Positions 45,901-53,454 of a stretch of 64,000 bases of DNA are shown piece after piece. The stretch is from JBFWWP01 sp050246115. GTDB taxonomy: Bacteria; Planctomycetota; UBA8108; UBA1146; JAJFFE01. The position numbers and the translations under genes were made by a program. Below the pieces are notes generated by a model. The model made no database searches. It had not been told where the DNA came from and was given only the letters and a program-made list of their open reading frames with translations. The stretch spans positions 1 to 64,000 of the forward strand of contig JBFWWP010000012.1 in assembly GCA_050246115.1 (NCBI GenBank), read 5' to 3'. Within the stretch, counting starts at the first letter, position 1. Each line of letters opens with the position of its first letter.

Positions 45901-46784
45901 GCGGGTGTGCCGTCGGGCTGGGTGACGCGCACTCGCAGACGCCAATCGCCGCGGGTCTGCCCGGACTTCACGAGCACCGAGTGCCAGCCGCGACCGACGT
46001 GGATCGCGTGCAGATCTTGGTCGAAGCCGAGGGTGCGTTCGATGTCGTTGCGTGCGACCTCGACCGAGTCGATCCAGATGGCGTACGACCCGCTGCTGCC
46101 CACGCGCAGTTGGAGATCCATGGGCTCGGCCGCGTGAACGAAACAAGCGAGATAGGCGATGGCTTCCTGGTTGGGCCGGAGAATCTCTCCCAGCTCGATC
46201 GCACCGCCGGGCCCGGTCTCGCTGAACTCGCGCCAGCCAACGCGGCCTCTCTTGCCGACATACGTTTCGTCCGGGCCCCAGCGCTCTTCCGGCGGGAGTG
46301 GCACTTCGAAGCCGCTCCCGCGCTCGTTCTCGAACGGGCCCACGACGAACCAGCTGCGGAGGAAACCCAGGCGGCGCCACTCGTCGGTCGCCGCCGCGAC
46401 GTCACCGCAGGCAAGCAACTGATGGGCGCGAAGCTCGCGCGCCAAGCCGGTTACTTCGGGCCCGCGTTCGTGCTCGAGGAAACGATCGAAGGTGGCCAAC
46501 GCGCGGGGGGCGTCCTGCACCCGGCGCGCGAGACTCGCGAAGAACCGGAGCTCCAGTTCCGCATAGAGATCGGGTGCCAGCGTCGCAGCCCAAGAAGGGC
46601 GCTCGTGCGGCGGTGCCCCGAGACGGCGCGAGTGTTCTTCGAAGGAGCCGAGGAAGTCGCCGCGCAGGAACGCGTCGTCCCACAACTCACCCGCGGCGGC
46701 GTGAACCGAGGTGCCCGAGAGTGCAAGCCAGGCCACGAGCCACGAAGCCGCGAAGCCGAGTTCGCGGCGAAGACGTGCGAGCAT
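42954..46784 (-). CDS. giant TPR, DUF3857 and transglutaminase-like protein
   Basis: 1276 aa from the ATG at 46784; GTG at 46790 is an alternative. A signal (LGFAASWLVAWLALSGTSVH) precedes a beta-rich region (SSGSYAIWIDSVEVARNDIE), then TPR repeats (NWSAALAAIERALVIAPQEE; GKREAALDGFRAALELEPNQ) and a DUF3857-type domain (DYYSVPYAHGEQWVKVVTAR). The transglutaminase-like core has RRFGDCKDKATLICVMLAEV with Cys-959, a His in HFNHCIAFV and Asp in FLDGTAEHH, so the Cys-His-Asp set looks complete. It is presumably exported and may crosslink or cleave peptides at the envelope, or only bind them. It follows the NPCBM gene by 11 bp and overlaps the paralogous gene downstream. Confidence 0.82.
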   Translation of the reverse strand: MLARLRRELGFAASWLVAWLALSGTSVHAAAGELWDDAFLRGDFLGSFEEHSRRLGAPPHERPSWAATLAPDLYAELELRFFASLARRVQDAPRALATFDRFLEHERGPEVTGLARELRAHQLLACGDVAAATDEWRRLGFLRSWFVVGPFENERGSGFEVPLPPEERWGPDETYVGKRGRVGWREFSETGPGGAIELGEILRPNQEAIAYLACFVHAAEPMDLQLRVGSSGSYAIWIDSVEVARNDIERTLGFDQDLHAIHVGRGWHSVLVKSGQTRGDWRLRVRVTQPDGTPAWGAVDSPSDADPPRFSAQASRPDTAEPIGGEVRRLAPPRRASDAALAQAQEHPQATALAAFLTRDLGAHDRHEHPDRDALAPRIAAGAGTAVDYYLLALTYDQAITHDAEREQNAWRQALERALAIDPGFHAVRIELARYSLERFGNTSTALEILAPAMGQKPWPADLVTLLASVQAQRHGDAERELLWAEERPRLTREPWLDFRLELARTALTQGRLDEAAELVRAGLGFAADHAELLELSMQIAIRRGDVDGAREHLHTATRLWPVRSAPWRKLADFETTCGNWSAALAAIERALVIAPQEEQVHQARAEILLLSGKREAALDGFRAALELEPNQPRLREYLAHLDETVASHREPLAEPLAERIAAARAAAATGDDPVHELLHNQIVRIAIDGTTRRFVQYLARVGNDQGIRRLDYYSVPYAHGEQWVKVVTARAHAPDGAVEEATIRNRDPQVREGEYPTWAYAWVDLPPLRPGTIVEIEYWVEDLRQSFFGDYFGDRVPLAGLEPRDFVGYTLIAPKDKPLYFATQQATPGATEVVHTVAEDPDTKTYRWVATQQPRLDPEPGMPPVQELVPTLQISTFRDWDAFATWYHHLIRKQFDSSPAIRAKVAELTRDCRTDWEKTRAVYDFVVSDVRYVAWEFGIHGFQPYRASTIFTRRFGDCKDKATLICVMLAEVGIEAHPVLINGTQQRPREDFTLPLIDHFNHCIAFVPSLGENGLFLDGTAEHHAVDELPLMDRGAKVLVVQGDGGRVTDIPWNRPEEFAIDERQTLTLRDDGAAALAIDARPTGALAVSLRSGLEIEGERKRQLERRFGSQFPGATVEVVEATDFTNLNEPVRLQVRVKLPRYLDDTREGIKLPALRDFFGLGGAFANRADPGTRKFDLLLGNPLRSSLEVAIELPPDHEVSHLPESVKFASPFGNYSLDHRLDGRTIHVRRQLEVTAPRVPAEDYAQFKRFVADVEESRAERIVLRRTQEEVQ

Positions 46785-46795
46785 GTTCACGTGAT

Positions 46796-48175
46796 TCACT
46801 TCTTCAGAATGCGGGCATCGCCCCAGTCCGCTCGGTCGAGGATGTAGAACTTCTGGCCGCACTCGACGATCAACTCCAACTCCTTGCCGCCCGCGAGCGA
46901 GACTTCGATTTGCTGCGCGGATCGCTCCCAATTCACGTCTCCCGACCGGAACTTCTCGACCCCGTCGACCTTCACGACGAAGACGACCGAGCCGAACTCG
47001 GGGTCACCGTTCGCGGGGCGTCCGGTGGCGTCGATCCCGATCCAGGCTTGGAAACGCTCGTCTCCCGGCTCGATCGTGAACGTGAGTCGACACTCCGAGT
47101 GCACTCCGAGGCCGCGCCGGAACGTCCGGTTGCCGATCTGGAGAGGCCCTCCATCGTACGCGTTGGCGTTGCGCTGCCATGGCCAATGAAAGCCCAGCCC
47201 GACGGGGCCGACTTCGGAGACTCGAATCGGTGTCCGATCCGAAAGATACTCGACGCGTCCGAGTCGGAACTCGACGCTACTGACCGCCGCGATGGGGAGG
47301 CGCACCACGCCGAGTAAAACACTCTCGAGTTCCAAACCGCTCGTATCGAGGCGCGTCAGTCCCCCGTGCAAGTAGCTACCGCCCATGCCATCGACGGTCA
47401 CGGACAGCCGCGTGGGCGCGAGAACCGGGGCTGGCTCGAGCGAAGCAATGGCGATCGATTGCACGTTCGCCCAGGGGAGTTCGAGCTTCCCCAGTTTGTG
47501 GTCCTCGAAGCGCACGACCTCGGCGCTGACCCCGAGCATCAGACCGGAGAGTTGCGCACCTTCGCGGGTGGCCAAGCGGTCTTCCGCCGCGGCTTCGTCC
47601 ATGGCTCTCGGTCGCGAAACTGGGGTACCCGTGACCCCGGAGTCCGAGCCGGCCACGGCCTCGATCTGGCGGACCCACTCGAGCGGAATACTCACGCCAT
47701 CCGGGAACAGGCGACCGTTGAACGCGAGCTGGGTGTCGTCGGTGCCTGGTCCGAGCCCGCCGAACAACACGCTCCCGTCCGCCAGCGTCACTCGGAGTTC
47801 GCGCCGGTACGGCACCGGTGGCGCAAACGCGAGGCGGAGCACCTCGCGCAGGTCCATGCTCGTCATCGTCGAGGTCGCGTCCGGGGCCAGGGCAGCGTCG
47901 CCCGACTCCAGGACGATCAACCGCGGCGACGGCGTCAGTTCGAGTCGCTGGAAGCGAACCGTTCTCACGCCCTGCAAGGTTTCGACTTCAGCGGTGCAGG
48001 GCGGGGGTAAGTCGTCCTGAGCCGGCGCGGGCCGGGGCAGTCCGACGGTGATGCCGGCCCAACAAGCCAATGCCACGAATGTCGCGGTCGACTTGCGGCG
48101 CGAACCCGCGGCGAGCGGCGCTGCGTCACTCGGGTCGGGGGGGCTCGGCGACGCGGCGGGGATCAGTGAGATCAT
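46796..48175 (-). CDS. exported NPCBM/NEW2-domain protein
   Basis: 459 aa from the ATG at 48175 (GGGAG 8 nt upstream); an ATG at 48190 is possible. The N-terminal region is Pro/Ser-rich with a hydrophobic signal (FVALACWAGITVGLPRP). A beta-rich middle section contains two SH3-like stretches (LRVTLADGSVLFGG; LSGLMLGVSAEVVRFEDHKL). The last ~125 residues are an NPCBM galactose-binding-like domain (FRRGLGVHSECRLTFTI; FQAWIGIDATGR; VVFVVKVDGVEKFRSG; LELIVECGQKFYILDRADWG). NPCBM domains bind sugars on secreted glycosidases and lectins. It is the first gene of an operon with two giant TPR/DUF3857 proteins, suggesting a surface assembly that recognises carbohydrate. Confidence 0.8.
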   Translation of the reverse strand: MISLIPAASPSPPDPSDAAPLAAGSRRKSTATFVALACWAGITVGLPRPAPAQDDLPPPCTAEVETLQGVRTVRFQRLELTPSPRLIVLESGDAALAPDATSTMTSMDLREVLRLAFAPPVPYRRELRVTLADGSVLFGGLGPGTDDTQLAFNGRLFPDGVSIPLEWVRQIEAVAGSDSGVTGTPVSRPRAMDEAAAEDRLATREGAQLSGLMLGVSAEVVRFEDHKLGKLELPWANVQSIAIASLEPAPVLAPTRLSVTVDGMGGSYLHGGLTRLDTSGLELESVLLGVVRLPIAAVSSVEFRLGRVEYLSDRTPIRVSEVGPVGLGFHWPWQRNANAYDGGPLQIGNRTFRRGLGVHSECRLTFTIEPGDERFQAWIGIDATGRPANGDPEFGSVVFVVKVDGVEKFRSGDVNWERSAQQIEVSLAGGKELELIVECGQKFYILDRADWGDARILKK

Positions 48176-48296
48176 CGAGGAGGCTCCCATTCTCGAGGGC
48201 TTCTGCGGAACTCCATGCCGTACCGCGGGGTAGGCGCGTCGGTGCGGGCACCCGGGATGGTCGACGAACCGCACCACGGGCGGCCGGAGCGCGGAC

Positions 48297-48326
48297 TTGT
48301 CATTCCTGCCCGGTGTTGACTTTATA
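48297..48326 (+). promoter_or_regulatory. possible promoter for the SPOR-like gene
   Basis: TTGTCA (48297-48302), an 18-bp spacer and TTTATA (48321-48326) lie about 155 bp before the SPOR-like gene, in the 307-bp divergent gap 48176-48482. The rest of that gap has no gene I can recognise. Confidence 0.3.
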
Positions 48327-48482
48327 TCGGAGACCATGGTCGAACGGCAGGACTCTTTTCCGGCCACCGCGATTCGGATAGACTTCGACGCTCCAAGGGT
48401 CGTCGCCGTAGCGGACCGGACCCGAGCACTCTGCGTCATTCGGACGCAGCAACGCGGCCCTTTCGCGTGGGGGAATGCAAGC

Positions 48483-49814
48483 ATGTCGCGACACGGCGGA
48501 GAGCCCAGCCTGTTCGAGATTCTGAATCGAGCGCGTCAGGGTGAATCTCACGCCGGCGCTCGTGAGAAGCACCGAGGGTGGTTCGGCCGCCGCGGTGCGA
48601 GCCGACCGGCCAGTCCGGATCCCGCGGATACGCAGGCATCGACCGTGAGCGCTCGCGGCGGAGTGGCGCCCGCTGCTGACCCGGACGCTGTCGCCGCTCG
48701 GGTCTCGAACGACCGCGAGACCGCGTCCGGAAGCGGTTCCGGCGTCGCCGGGGTCAGTTCGCCAGTTTCCGGGAGCGGCCGGCGGTCCACAGGAACGCTC
48801 GACGTCTCTGCGCGACCCCCAGCGGTTCCGCAGCCTACCCCTCGGGGGGAAGCCACTCGTCCTGCGGACCCGCGAGCTGCGGGCTCGTCGCTGGGTGAGC
48901 CTCGCGAGGTCGGCCGCGCTGCGAACTTCGAGGGAACCGATCGCAGTGGAGCGAATGCAGCGGCAGCGGCTCTTGACCCGCGGGAGGCGGCGGGCGGCGC
49001 CGTGCGACCGAGTGCCACGCCGCGCCGGGACGCGACGGCGTCGACTGCCGCGCCCGAGGCCAGGACCGCAACTCGCCAGAGCGCCGACGGTGACGCCGCG
49101 ACATCGGCTGGATCTGATGATGATCCACCGACTGATCATCCACCGACGAGTCGCACGAGTTCCGCCGAGCGACGACCGGCTCCGCGACACTCCTCCTCCT
49201 TGGGCGCGGCACCGTCCGCGCGGCCCGAACTCGAGCCCACCGTTTGGACCTGGCTCAATCAGGCCGTTGCCCTGCGGCGGGCGACGGTCGCACTGGTGGT
49301 GACCTTCGTGCTGTTGGTGATCGCCGGCGCTTACCTCGCCGGCGGTGGCGGCGTCGAGAGCTCTTCTTCCGTGCAGGAGCGCTTGTTCATCGCGGACCTG
49401 GACGAAGCGCCGTGGGCGCCACTCTCGCGCGGCCCGCACGTTCGCAAGCACCCGATCCGGTCGGTCCAGGCGAAGAATCCGGTCGCACCGTCCGACGCGC
49501 GGTCGATCGCGGATGGCACCGCCGCGGAGAAGACGTTCGCCGTGGTCGTGAGTCAATCCACGGAGCTCGAAGCCAGCGATCGGCTCGCGCTGTACTTGGA
49601 CAAGCAAGGAGTCGGTGCCCCGGTCGGGATGGACACCAAAAAGAAGGGCAACGGGGAGCCGCTGTTTCGAGTGTACTTCGGACCTTTTGCCACCAAGGCC
49701 CAGGCCGATGAGTGCTTGCAGAAGGTGAAGCGCATCGGCGACTACGGCGGTACTAGCGTCTCCAAGGCGATCGTCCTGCCTGGGCCTTTCGGAGAAGAGC
49801 CCCGCCGACCGTGA
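48483..49814 (+). CDS. membrane-anchored SPOR-like domain protein
   Basis: 443 aa from the ATG at 48483. The N-terminal ~260 residues are low complexity (Ala, Pro, Arg, Ser, Asp) and presumably disordered and cytoplasmic. A membrane helix follows (VALVVTFVLLVIAGAYLAGG, about 270-290). The C-terminal ~85 residues show the SPOR alternation of short strands and helices: KTFAVVVSQSTELEASDRLA, PLFRVYFGPFATKAQADECL and KRIGDYGGTSVSKAIVLP. SPOR domains bind denuded peptidoglycan glycans and often mark division or cell-wall sites. The next gene overlaps by four bases (GTGA). The SPOR call rests on pattern, not on a search. Confidence 0.65.
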   Translation: MSRHGGEPSLFEILNRARQGESHAGAREKHRGWFGRRGASRPASPDPADTQASTVSARGGVAPAADPDAVAARVSNDRETASGSGSGVAGVSSPVSGSGRRSTGTLDVSARPPAVPQPTPRGEATRPADPRAAGSSLGEPREVGRAANFEGTDRSGANAAAAALDPREAAGGAVRPSATPRRDATASTAAPEARTATRQSADGDAATSAGSDDDPPTDHPPTSRTSSAERRPAPRHSSSLGAAPSARPELEPTVWTWLNQAVALRRATVALVVTFVLLVIAGAYLAGGGGVESSSSVQERLFIADLDEAPWAPLSRGPHVRKHPIRSVQAKNPVAPSDARSIADGTAAEKTFAVVVSQSTELEASDRLALYLDKQGVGAPVGMDTKKKGNGEPLFRVYFGPFATKAQADECLQKVKRIGDYGGTSVSKAIVLPGPFGEEPRRP

Positions 49815-50719
49815 AGATCGAACCGGCTTGCATACCCTGCGCGCTGCGACGCGCCCTGGCGACAGCGGAGCGCATTTCCGCGGACCCCTGGCTGCACCAC
49901 AAGTTGCTCGTCAAAGCGATGGGCGAACTCGAGGGGATGGAACGCGACCTGACGCCGGCGCAACTCAACGCGCAACTCTGGGCAGTGGTCTCCAAGACGT
50001 TGGGTGCGACGGATCCCTATCAGGGAGAGCGCACGCAGTGGCGACGAGAACTCGGTGACACGCAGCGGTTCGCGACGCTCATCAAGGACGCAGAAGATCC
50101 GCTGCTCGCGGCCCTCGTGTTGTCCGGCAGGGTCAATGTCTTCGACGACGAGTGTCTGAACGAGGGTGGCATCCGCGAGGAACTGCGCCGTATGCGGAGC
50201 CAGCCCGGCGCCGAGCCGACGGACTCGAGCGCGGCCGGCGGCGACGCCGATCGCCTTGCCTGCAGCGACCTGGACTTGTTCCTCGCGGACCTGGAGCAGG
50301 CCAAGACCCTGCTCTTCGTTCACGACTCGGGACCCGAGGTCCCCATCGATGCGTTGCTGATCCGTGAGATCCTGGGTCGACGACCCGATCTTCAGGTCAC
50401 GTGCGTCGTGCGCACGCGGCCCATTCTCTTGGACGCGACGCGCGAGGACCTCGAGGAGTCTGGGCTGTTGACGCTACCGGGGGTGCGCGGTATCGACCCC
50501 GGCATCGACACGCTCGGGGTGCCACTCAGTGAGTGTTCACGCGAACTGCGAGAGGAGTTCGAGCGCGCGGATCTGGTGCTCGGCAAGGGCCAGGCTGCGT
50601 TCGAGACCTTGGCCCAGGGCGCGAAGGCGACGTACTTCCTCATGCGCATCAAATGCCCCGTCATGGCCAAGGTGCAAGGGCTGCGCGTCGGCGAGTTGGC
50701 CTTCATCAAGGGTTCGTGA
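49811..50719 (+). CDS. DUF89 (ARMT1-like) family protein
   Basis: 302 aa from a GTG overlapping the SPOR-gene stop. The DUF89 family comprises metal-dependent damage-control phosphatases. The N-terminal ACIPCALRRAL has the paired cysteines (Cys-7, Cys-10) seen in the short bacterial/archaeal branch. Helical segments follow, then TLLFVHDSGPEVPIDALLIR, corresponding to the family's DNxGE...D motif with Asn replaced by Ser. The region DLVLGKGQAAFETLAQG corresponds to KGxxNfE with Asn replaced by Ala. The metal-binding acidic residues are kept but two usual ligand positions are changed, so activity is uncertain. It ends 182 bp before osmC-like. Confidence 0.75.
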   Translation: MKIEPACIPCALRRALATAERISADPWLHHKLLVKAMGELEGMERDLTPAQLNAQLWAVVSKTLGATDPYQGERTQWRRELGDTQRFATLIKDAEDPLLAALVLSGRVNVFDDECLNEGGIREELRRMRSQPGAEPTDSSAAGGDADRLACSDLDLFLADLEQAKTLLFVHDSGPEVPIDALLIREILGRRPDLQVTCVVRTRPILLDATREDLEESGLLTLPGVRGIDPGIDTLGVPLSECSRELREEFERADLVLGKGQAAFETLAQGAKATYFLMRIKCPVMAKVQGLRVGELAFIKGS

Positions 50720-50901
50720 AACACGAGGTCGGCCGGCCTGCGCGGGTGCCATCGTGGCGTCGACGGGCCATTGGGGCCGGGCTGCGCGCGGTGTCCTCGT
50801 CACGCTCGCGACTCTCGGATCGAAGTCGAACGGGGTTCGGGCCGTGGCTTGGTCCGGACCGTGTTCCGGGTTTTTGGCGATGGAGCAGGGGAAACGAAGC
50901 G

Positions 50902-51309
50902 ATGGTCGAGATCGAAGCGGTCTACGAAGGCAACTTACACTGTCGGGCGCGGCATGCTCCGTCCGCTGCGGAACTCACGACCGACGCACCCAAGGACAAC
51001 GAGGGCTTGGGCGCGAGTTTCTCGCCCACCGATCTCCTCGCGACCGCGCTCGGAACCTGCATGATGACCATCATGGGCATCGTGGCCCGGCGCCACCAGT
51101 GGTCTCTCGATGGGGCACGGGTCCGGGTGGAGAAGCACATGCACGCTGCTCCGCGGCGAGTCGGCAGGCTCGTGGTTGCGTTTCACTTGCCGGCGCAATT
51201 GCCCGTCGAAGCGCGGGCACGGATCGAGCAAGCGGCCTTCACCTGTCCCGTGCACGCCAGTCTGCATCCCGACATCGAGATCCCGGTGGAGTTCATCTAT
51301 GACGGGTGA
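50902..51309 (+). CDS. OsmC/Ohr-family peroxiredoxin-like protein
   Basis: 135 aa from the ATG at 50902. OsmC-family proteins reduce organic hydroperoxides with two redox cysteines. Cys-53 lies in LATALGTCMMTIMGIVA, and Cys-115 in AAFTCPVHASLHPDIEI, both at the usual spacing. The strand-helix order (VEIEAVYEGNLHCRARH start, VRVEKHMHAAPRRVGRLVV, PVHASLH) fits the family. It overlaps the following Nudix gene by 11 bp. It is probably cytoplasmic. Confidence 0.9.
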   Translation: MVEIEAVYEGNLHCRARHAPSAAELTTDAPKDNEGLGASFSPTDLLATALGTCMMTIMGIVARRHQWSLDGARVRVEKHMHAAPRRVGRLVVAFHLPAQLPVEARARIEQAAFTCPVHASLHPDIEIPVEFIYDG

Positions 51310-51910
51310 TCTGCCCGCGGATCCTCCGAAGTGGACTTGCCGCGGCCGCACGTTGGGCGCGGACTATCGAATCTTCCGAGCGCGCAACGATCGTCTGCTG
51401 AATCCCCGCACCGGGAAGGAACTCGATCGTACGGTGCTCGAGACGCCGGACTGGGTGAACGTCGTCGCGCTCACTCCCGAGCAGCACTTCGTGGTCGTGC
51501 GTCAGTACCGTTTCGGCATCGCCGCGGTTACCACGGAGATTCCGGGAGGGATGGTCGACCCCGGTGAGTCGTCGGAGCAGGCAGCGCGCCGCGAACTGCT
51601 CGAGGAGACCGGGTATGCCGCGCCGCACTGGCGCTACCTGGGCTCCACGGAACCCAACCCCGCCTTTCTCGACAACCTCTGCCATCACTGGCTCGCGCGG
51701 GATGCGCGTCCGGTGGCGGCGCCGGCATTGGACGCGGGCGAGGACATCCGCGTTTGTTGCCTCGGTCGCGCCGAGATCGAGGACGCGATTCGCACCGGTG
51801 AGGTTCGGCACAGCCTGGTTCTGTGCGCGTTGTCGAGCTTGTTCGATCTGTCGCGCATCGATCGCCGGTCCGCTCCGCCGTGGGCGCCGCCCGCGAAGGG
51901 CGCCCCGTGA
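51299..51910 (+). CDS. Nudix hydrolase (ADP-ribose-pyrophosphatase-like)
   Basis: 203 aa. The start ATG at 51299 lies 11 bp inside osmC-like. A complete Nudix box spans 84-106: Gly-84, x5, Glu-90, x7, then RELLEETG with the catalytic REUxEExG pattern. Before the box, VVVRQYRFGIAAVTTEIPGG is the strand pair typical of the ADP-ribose/NDP-sugar branch; after it, YLGSTEPNPAFLDNLCHHWL. The likely reaction is hydrolysis of a nucleoside diphosphate-X such as ADP-ribose, in the cytoplasm; the substrate is not certain. The stop overlaps the CoA transferase start (GTGA). Confidence 0.9.
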   Translation: MTGDLPADPPKWTCRGRTLGADYRIFRARNDRLLNPRTGKELDRTVLETPDWVNVVALTPEQHFVVVRQYRFGIAAVTTEIPGGMVDPGESSEQAARRELLEETGYAAPHWRYLGSTEPNPAFLDNLCHHWLARDARPVAAPALDAGEDIRVCCLGRAEIEDAIRTGEVRHSLVLCALSSLFDLSRIDRRSAPPWAPPAKGAP

Positions 51911-53166
51911 GCGGTGACGCCGGGTCGGCGCGGATTCGCCGGGGTGGGAGCACGGCGGGTGGCCTCGGCCGCGCCGACCCGCCGCTACGAGGGGTTCGCG
52001 TGCTCGACCTTTCGCGGGTCTTGGCGGGACCGTTCGCGACCCAGCAACTGGTCGATCTCGGCGCCAGCGTCATCAAGGTCGAGGATCCGCGCGGTGGGGA
52101 CTCGACCCGAGGTTGGGGTCCTCCCTTCACTCGCGACGGCCGCAGCGCTTACTTCCTTTGCTGCAATCGCGGCAAGCGGTCGGTGGCCATCGACCTGCGG
52201 CAGGCCGAAGGTCGCGAGGTGTGTCGAAGACTGGCGCTTGCGTCCGATGTGCTCGTCGAGAACTTCCGCGTGGGGCAAATGGCCGAGTGGGGACTCGACC
52301 TCGAGGATCTCCGTCGCGCGAACCCCCGCCTCGTGACGTGTTCGATCTCCGGCTTCGGAGTCGACGGGCCGCGAGCGTCCGAGGGAGGTTACGACGCTCT
52401 CGTACAGGCGATGAGTGGTCTGATGGCGATCACCGGTCCTGCGGACGGGCCGTGGTCGAAGACCGGGGTGGCCATCGTGGATCTGGCTACTGGGCTGTTC
52501 GCCGCCACCTCGATCCTCGCGCTCTTGAACGGACGTCGGCCGGGCTCCGCTGCCGCTCGCCATGCGAACGTCGCGCTCTTCGACAGCGCCTTGACGCTAC
52601 TCGCCAACGTGGGCAGTGGGGTGCTCGAGACCGGCGCGGAGGCCGGCCGGCATGGCAATGCTCACCCGTCGATCGTGCCGTACGAGGTGTTCGCCGCCGC
52701 GGACGGGGAGTTCTTTCTGGCGGTGGGCACGGACGCACAGTGGCGCGCGTGCACGCAGGCACTGGCGCGGCCGGACTGGGAGTCGACCCCGGAGTGGTCC
52801 ACGAACTCGGGGCGCGTCCGCGACCGCGAGGCGCTCGTCAACGCGCTGCGCGGGGAGTTCGGGCGACACCCGCGGCAATCCTTGCTGGACCGACTCCAGG
52901 CTCACGGCGTGCCGTCGGGCCCGCTGAACACGGTCCGCGAGGCCTTCGCCGATCCGGTCGTCGAGGCGCGTGGACTCATCGTGGCGCACCCCGACGGAAC
53001 CCGTTCCGTTCGCTCCCCGATCTCGGTTGCCGGATTGCCCGAATTGGCGCCGGCGCCACACCTCGGCGAGCACAGCGCCGAGATCCTGACGGAACTCGGC
53101 TATCCGCCCGGGCAACAAGAGCGGTTGCTGCGCTCGGGAGCGGTCGTGCTCGGGTCAGGCGATTGA
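51907..53166 (+). CDS. class III (CaiB/BaiF) CoA transferase
   Basis: 419 aa from a GTG overlapping the Nudix stop. The N-terminal ~25 residues are extra, followed by the family start GVRVLDLSRVLAGPFATQQL, then DLGASVIKVEDPRGGDSTRG (the family's KVE-x-P loop). The conserved ENFRVGQMAEWGLDLEDL and NPRLVTCSISGFGVDGP also appear. Asp-163 in GGYDALVQAMSG is at the position of the catalytic aspartate that carries the acyl-anhydride in family III enzymes. The length (~400) is normal. Such enzymes move CoA between carboxylic acids; the substrates cannot be told. It is the last gene of the coupled run from 50902. Confidence 0.92.
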   Translation: MSGDAGSARIRRGGSTAGGLGRADPPLRGVRVLDLSRVLAGPFATQQLVDLGASVIKVEDPRGGDSTRGWGPPFTRDGRSAYFLCCNRGKRSVAIDLRQAEGREVCRRLALASDVLVENFRVGQMAEWGLDLEDLRRANPRLVTCSISGFGVDGPRASEGGYDALVQAMSGLMAITGPADGPWSKTGVAIVDLATGLFAATSILALLNGRRPGSAAARHANVALFDSALTLLANVGSGVLETGAEAGRHGNAHPSIVPYEVFAAADGEFFLAVGTDAQWRACTQALARPDWESTPEWSTNSGRVRDREALVNALRGEFGRHPRQSLLDRLQAHGVPSGPLNTVREAFADPVVEARGLIVAHPDGTRSVRSPISVAGLPELAPAPHLGEHSAEILTELGYPPGQQERLLRSGAVVLGSGD

Positions 53167-53192
53167 CACAGTATCCGCAAGCGCATTAGTAT
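53163..53192 (+). promoter_or_regulatory. sigma-70-like promoter overlapping the CoA transferase stop
   Basis: TTGACA (53163-53168) is a perfect consensus -35, followed by an 18-bp spacer and TAGTAT (53187-53192) as a good -10. The CoA transferase stop codon TGA lies within the -35 hexamer. Transcription would start near 53200 and give a long leader before the SH3b gene at 53455. Confidence 0.55.
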
Positions 53193-53454
53193 CCGTCCCG
53201 GCAACGCGTCGAGCCGCCACTCCGCGGCGCCGGCGGCTGACTCGAGCGAGATCGAAGGACTCGGGATTCGATCCCGAACCGCAGGTGGCGCTCGAGTGCG
53301 GAGGACGGCTGGCGGAGATCAGGGGGATTGCGGTAGTCGCGGACATCGGGGTCCAAGCGTGGGCCCCGTCCGGGCAGTTGAAAGCGATCACGCCGATCGC
53401 GAGGGCGCCTCAGGGGAAGGGTCGCCGTCGCGTCGTACGAAGAGTAGCACGCCC
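53193..53454 (+). other. possible long 5' leader of the SH3b gene
   Basis: 262 bp between the -10 box and the SH3b start with no credible ORF. GGGATTCGATCCC (a 5-bp stem with a 3-nt loop) and other GC-rich dyads are visible, so a structured 5' UTR or a small RNA is possible. No known riboswitch is recognised. Confidence 0.35.

Noticed and set aside
43587..46847. Two long plus-strand open frames (530 and 550 aa) opposite the transglutaminase-like gene
   Set aside because: They are antisense to conserved motifs of the minus-strand gene and show only shadow composition.
53155..53391. 78-aa minus-strand open frame over the SH3b leader
   Set aside because: It shows no family and lies against the consensus promoter; probably chance.
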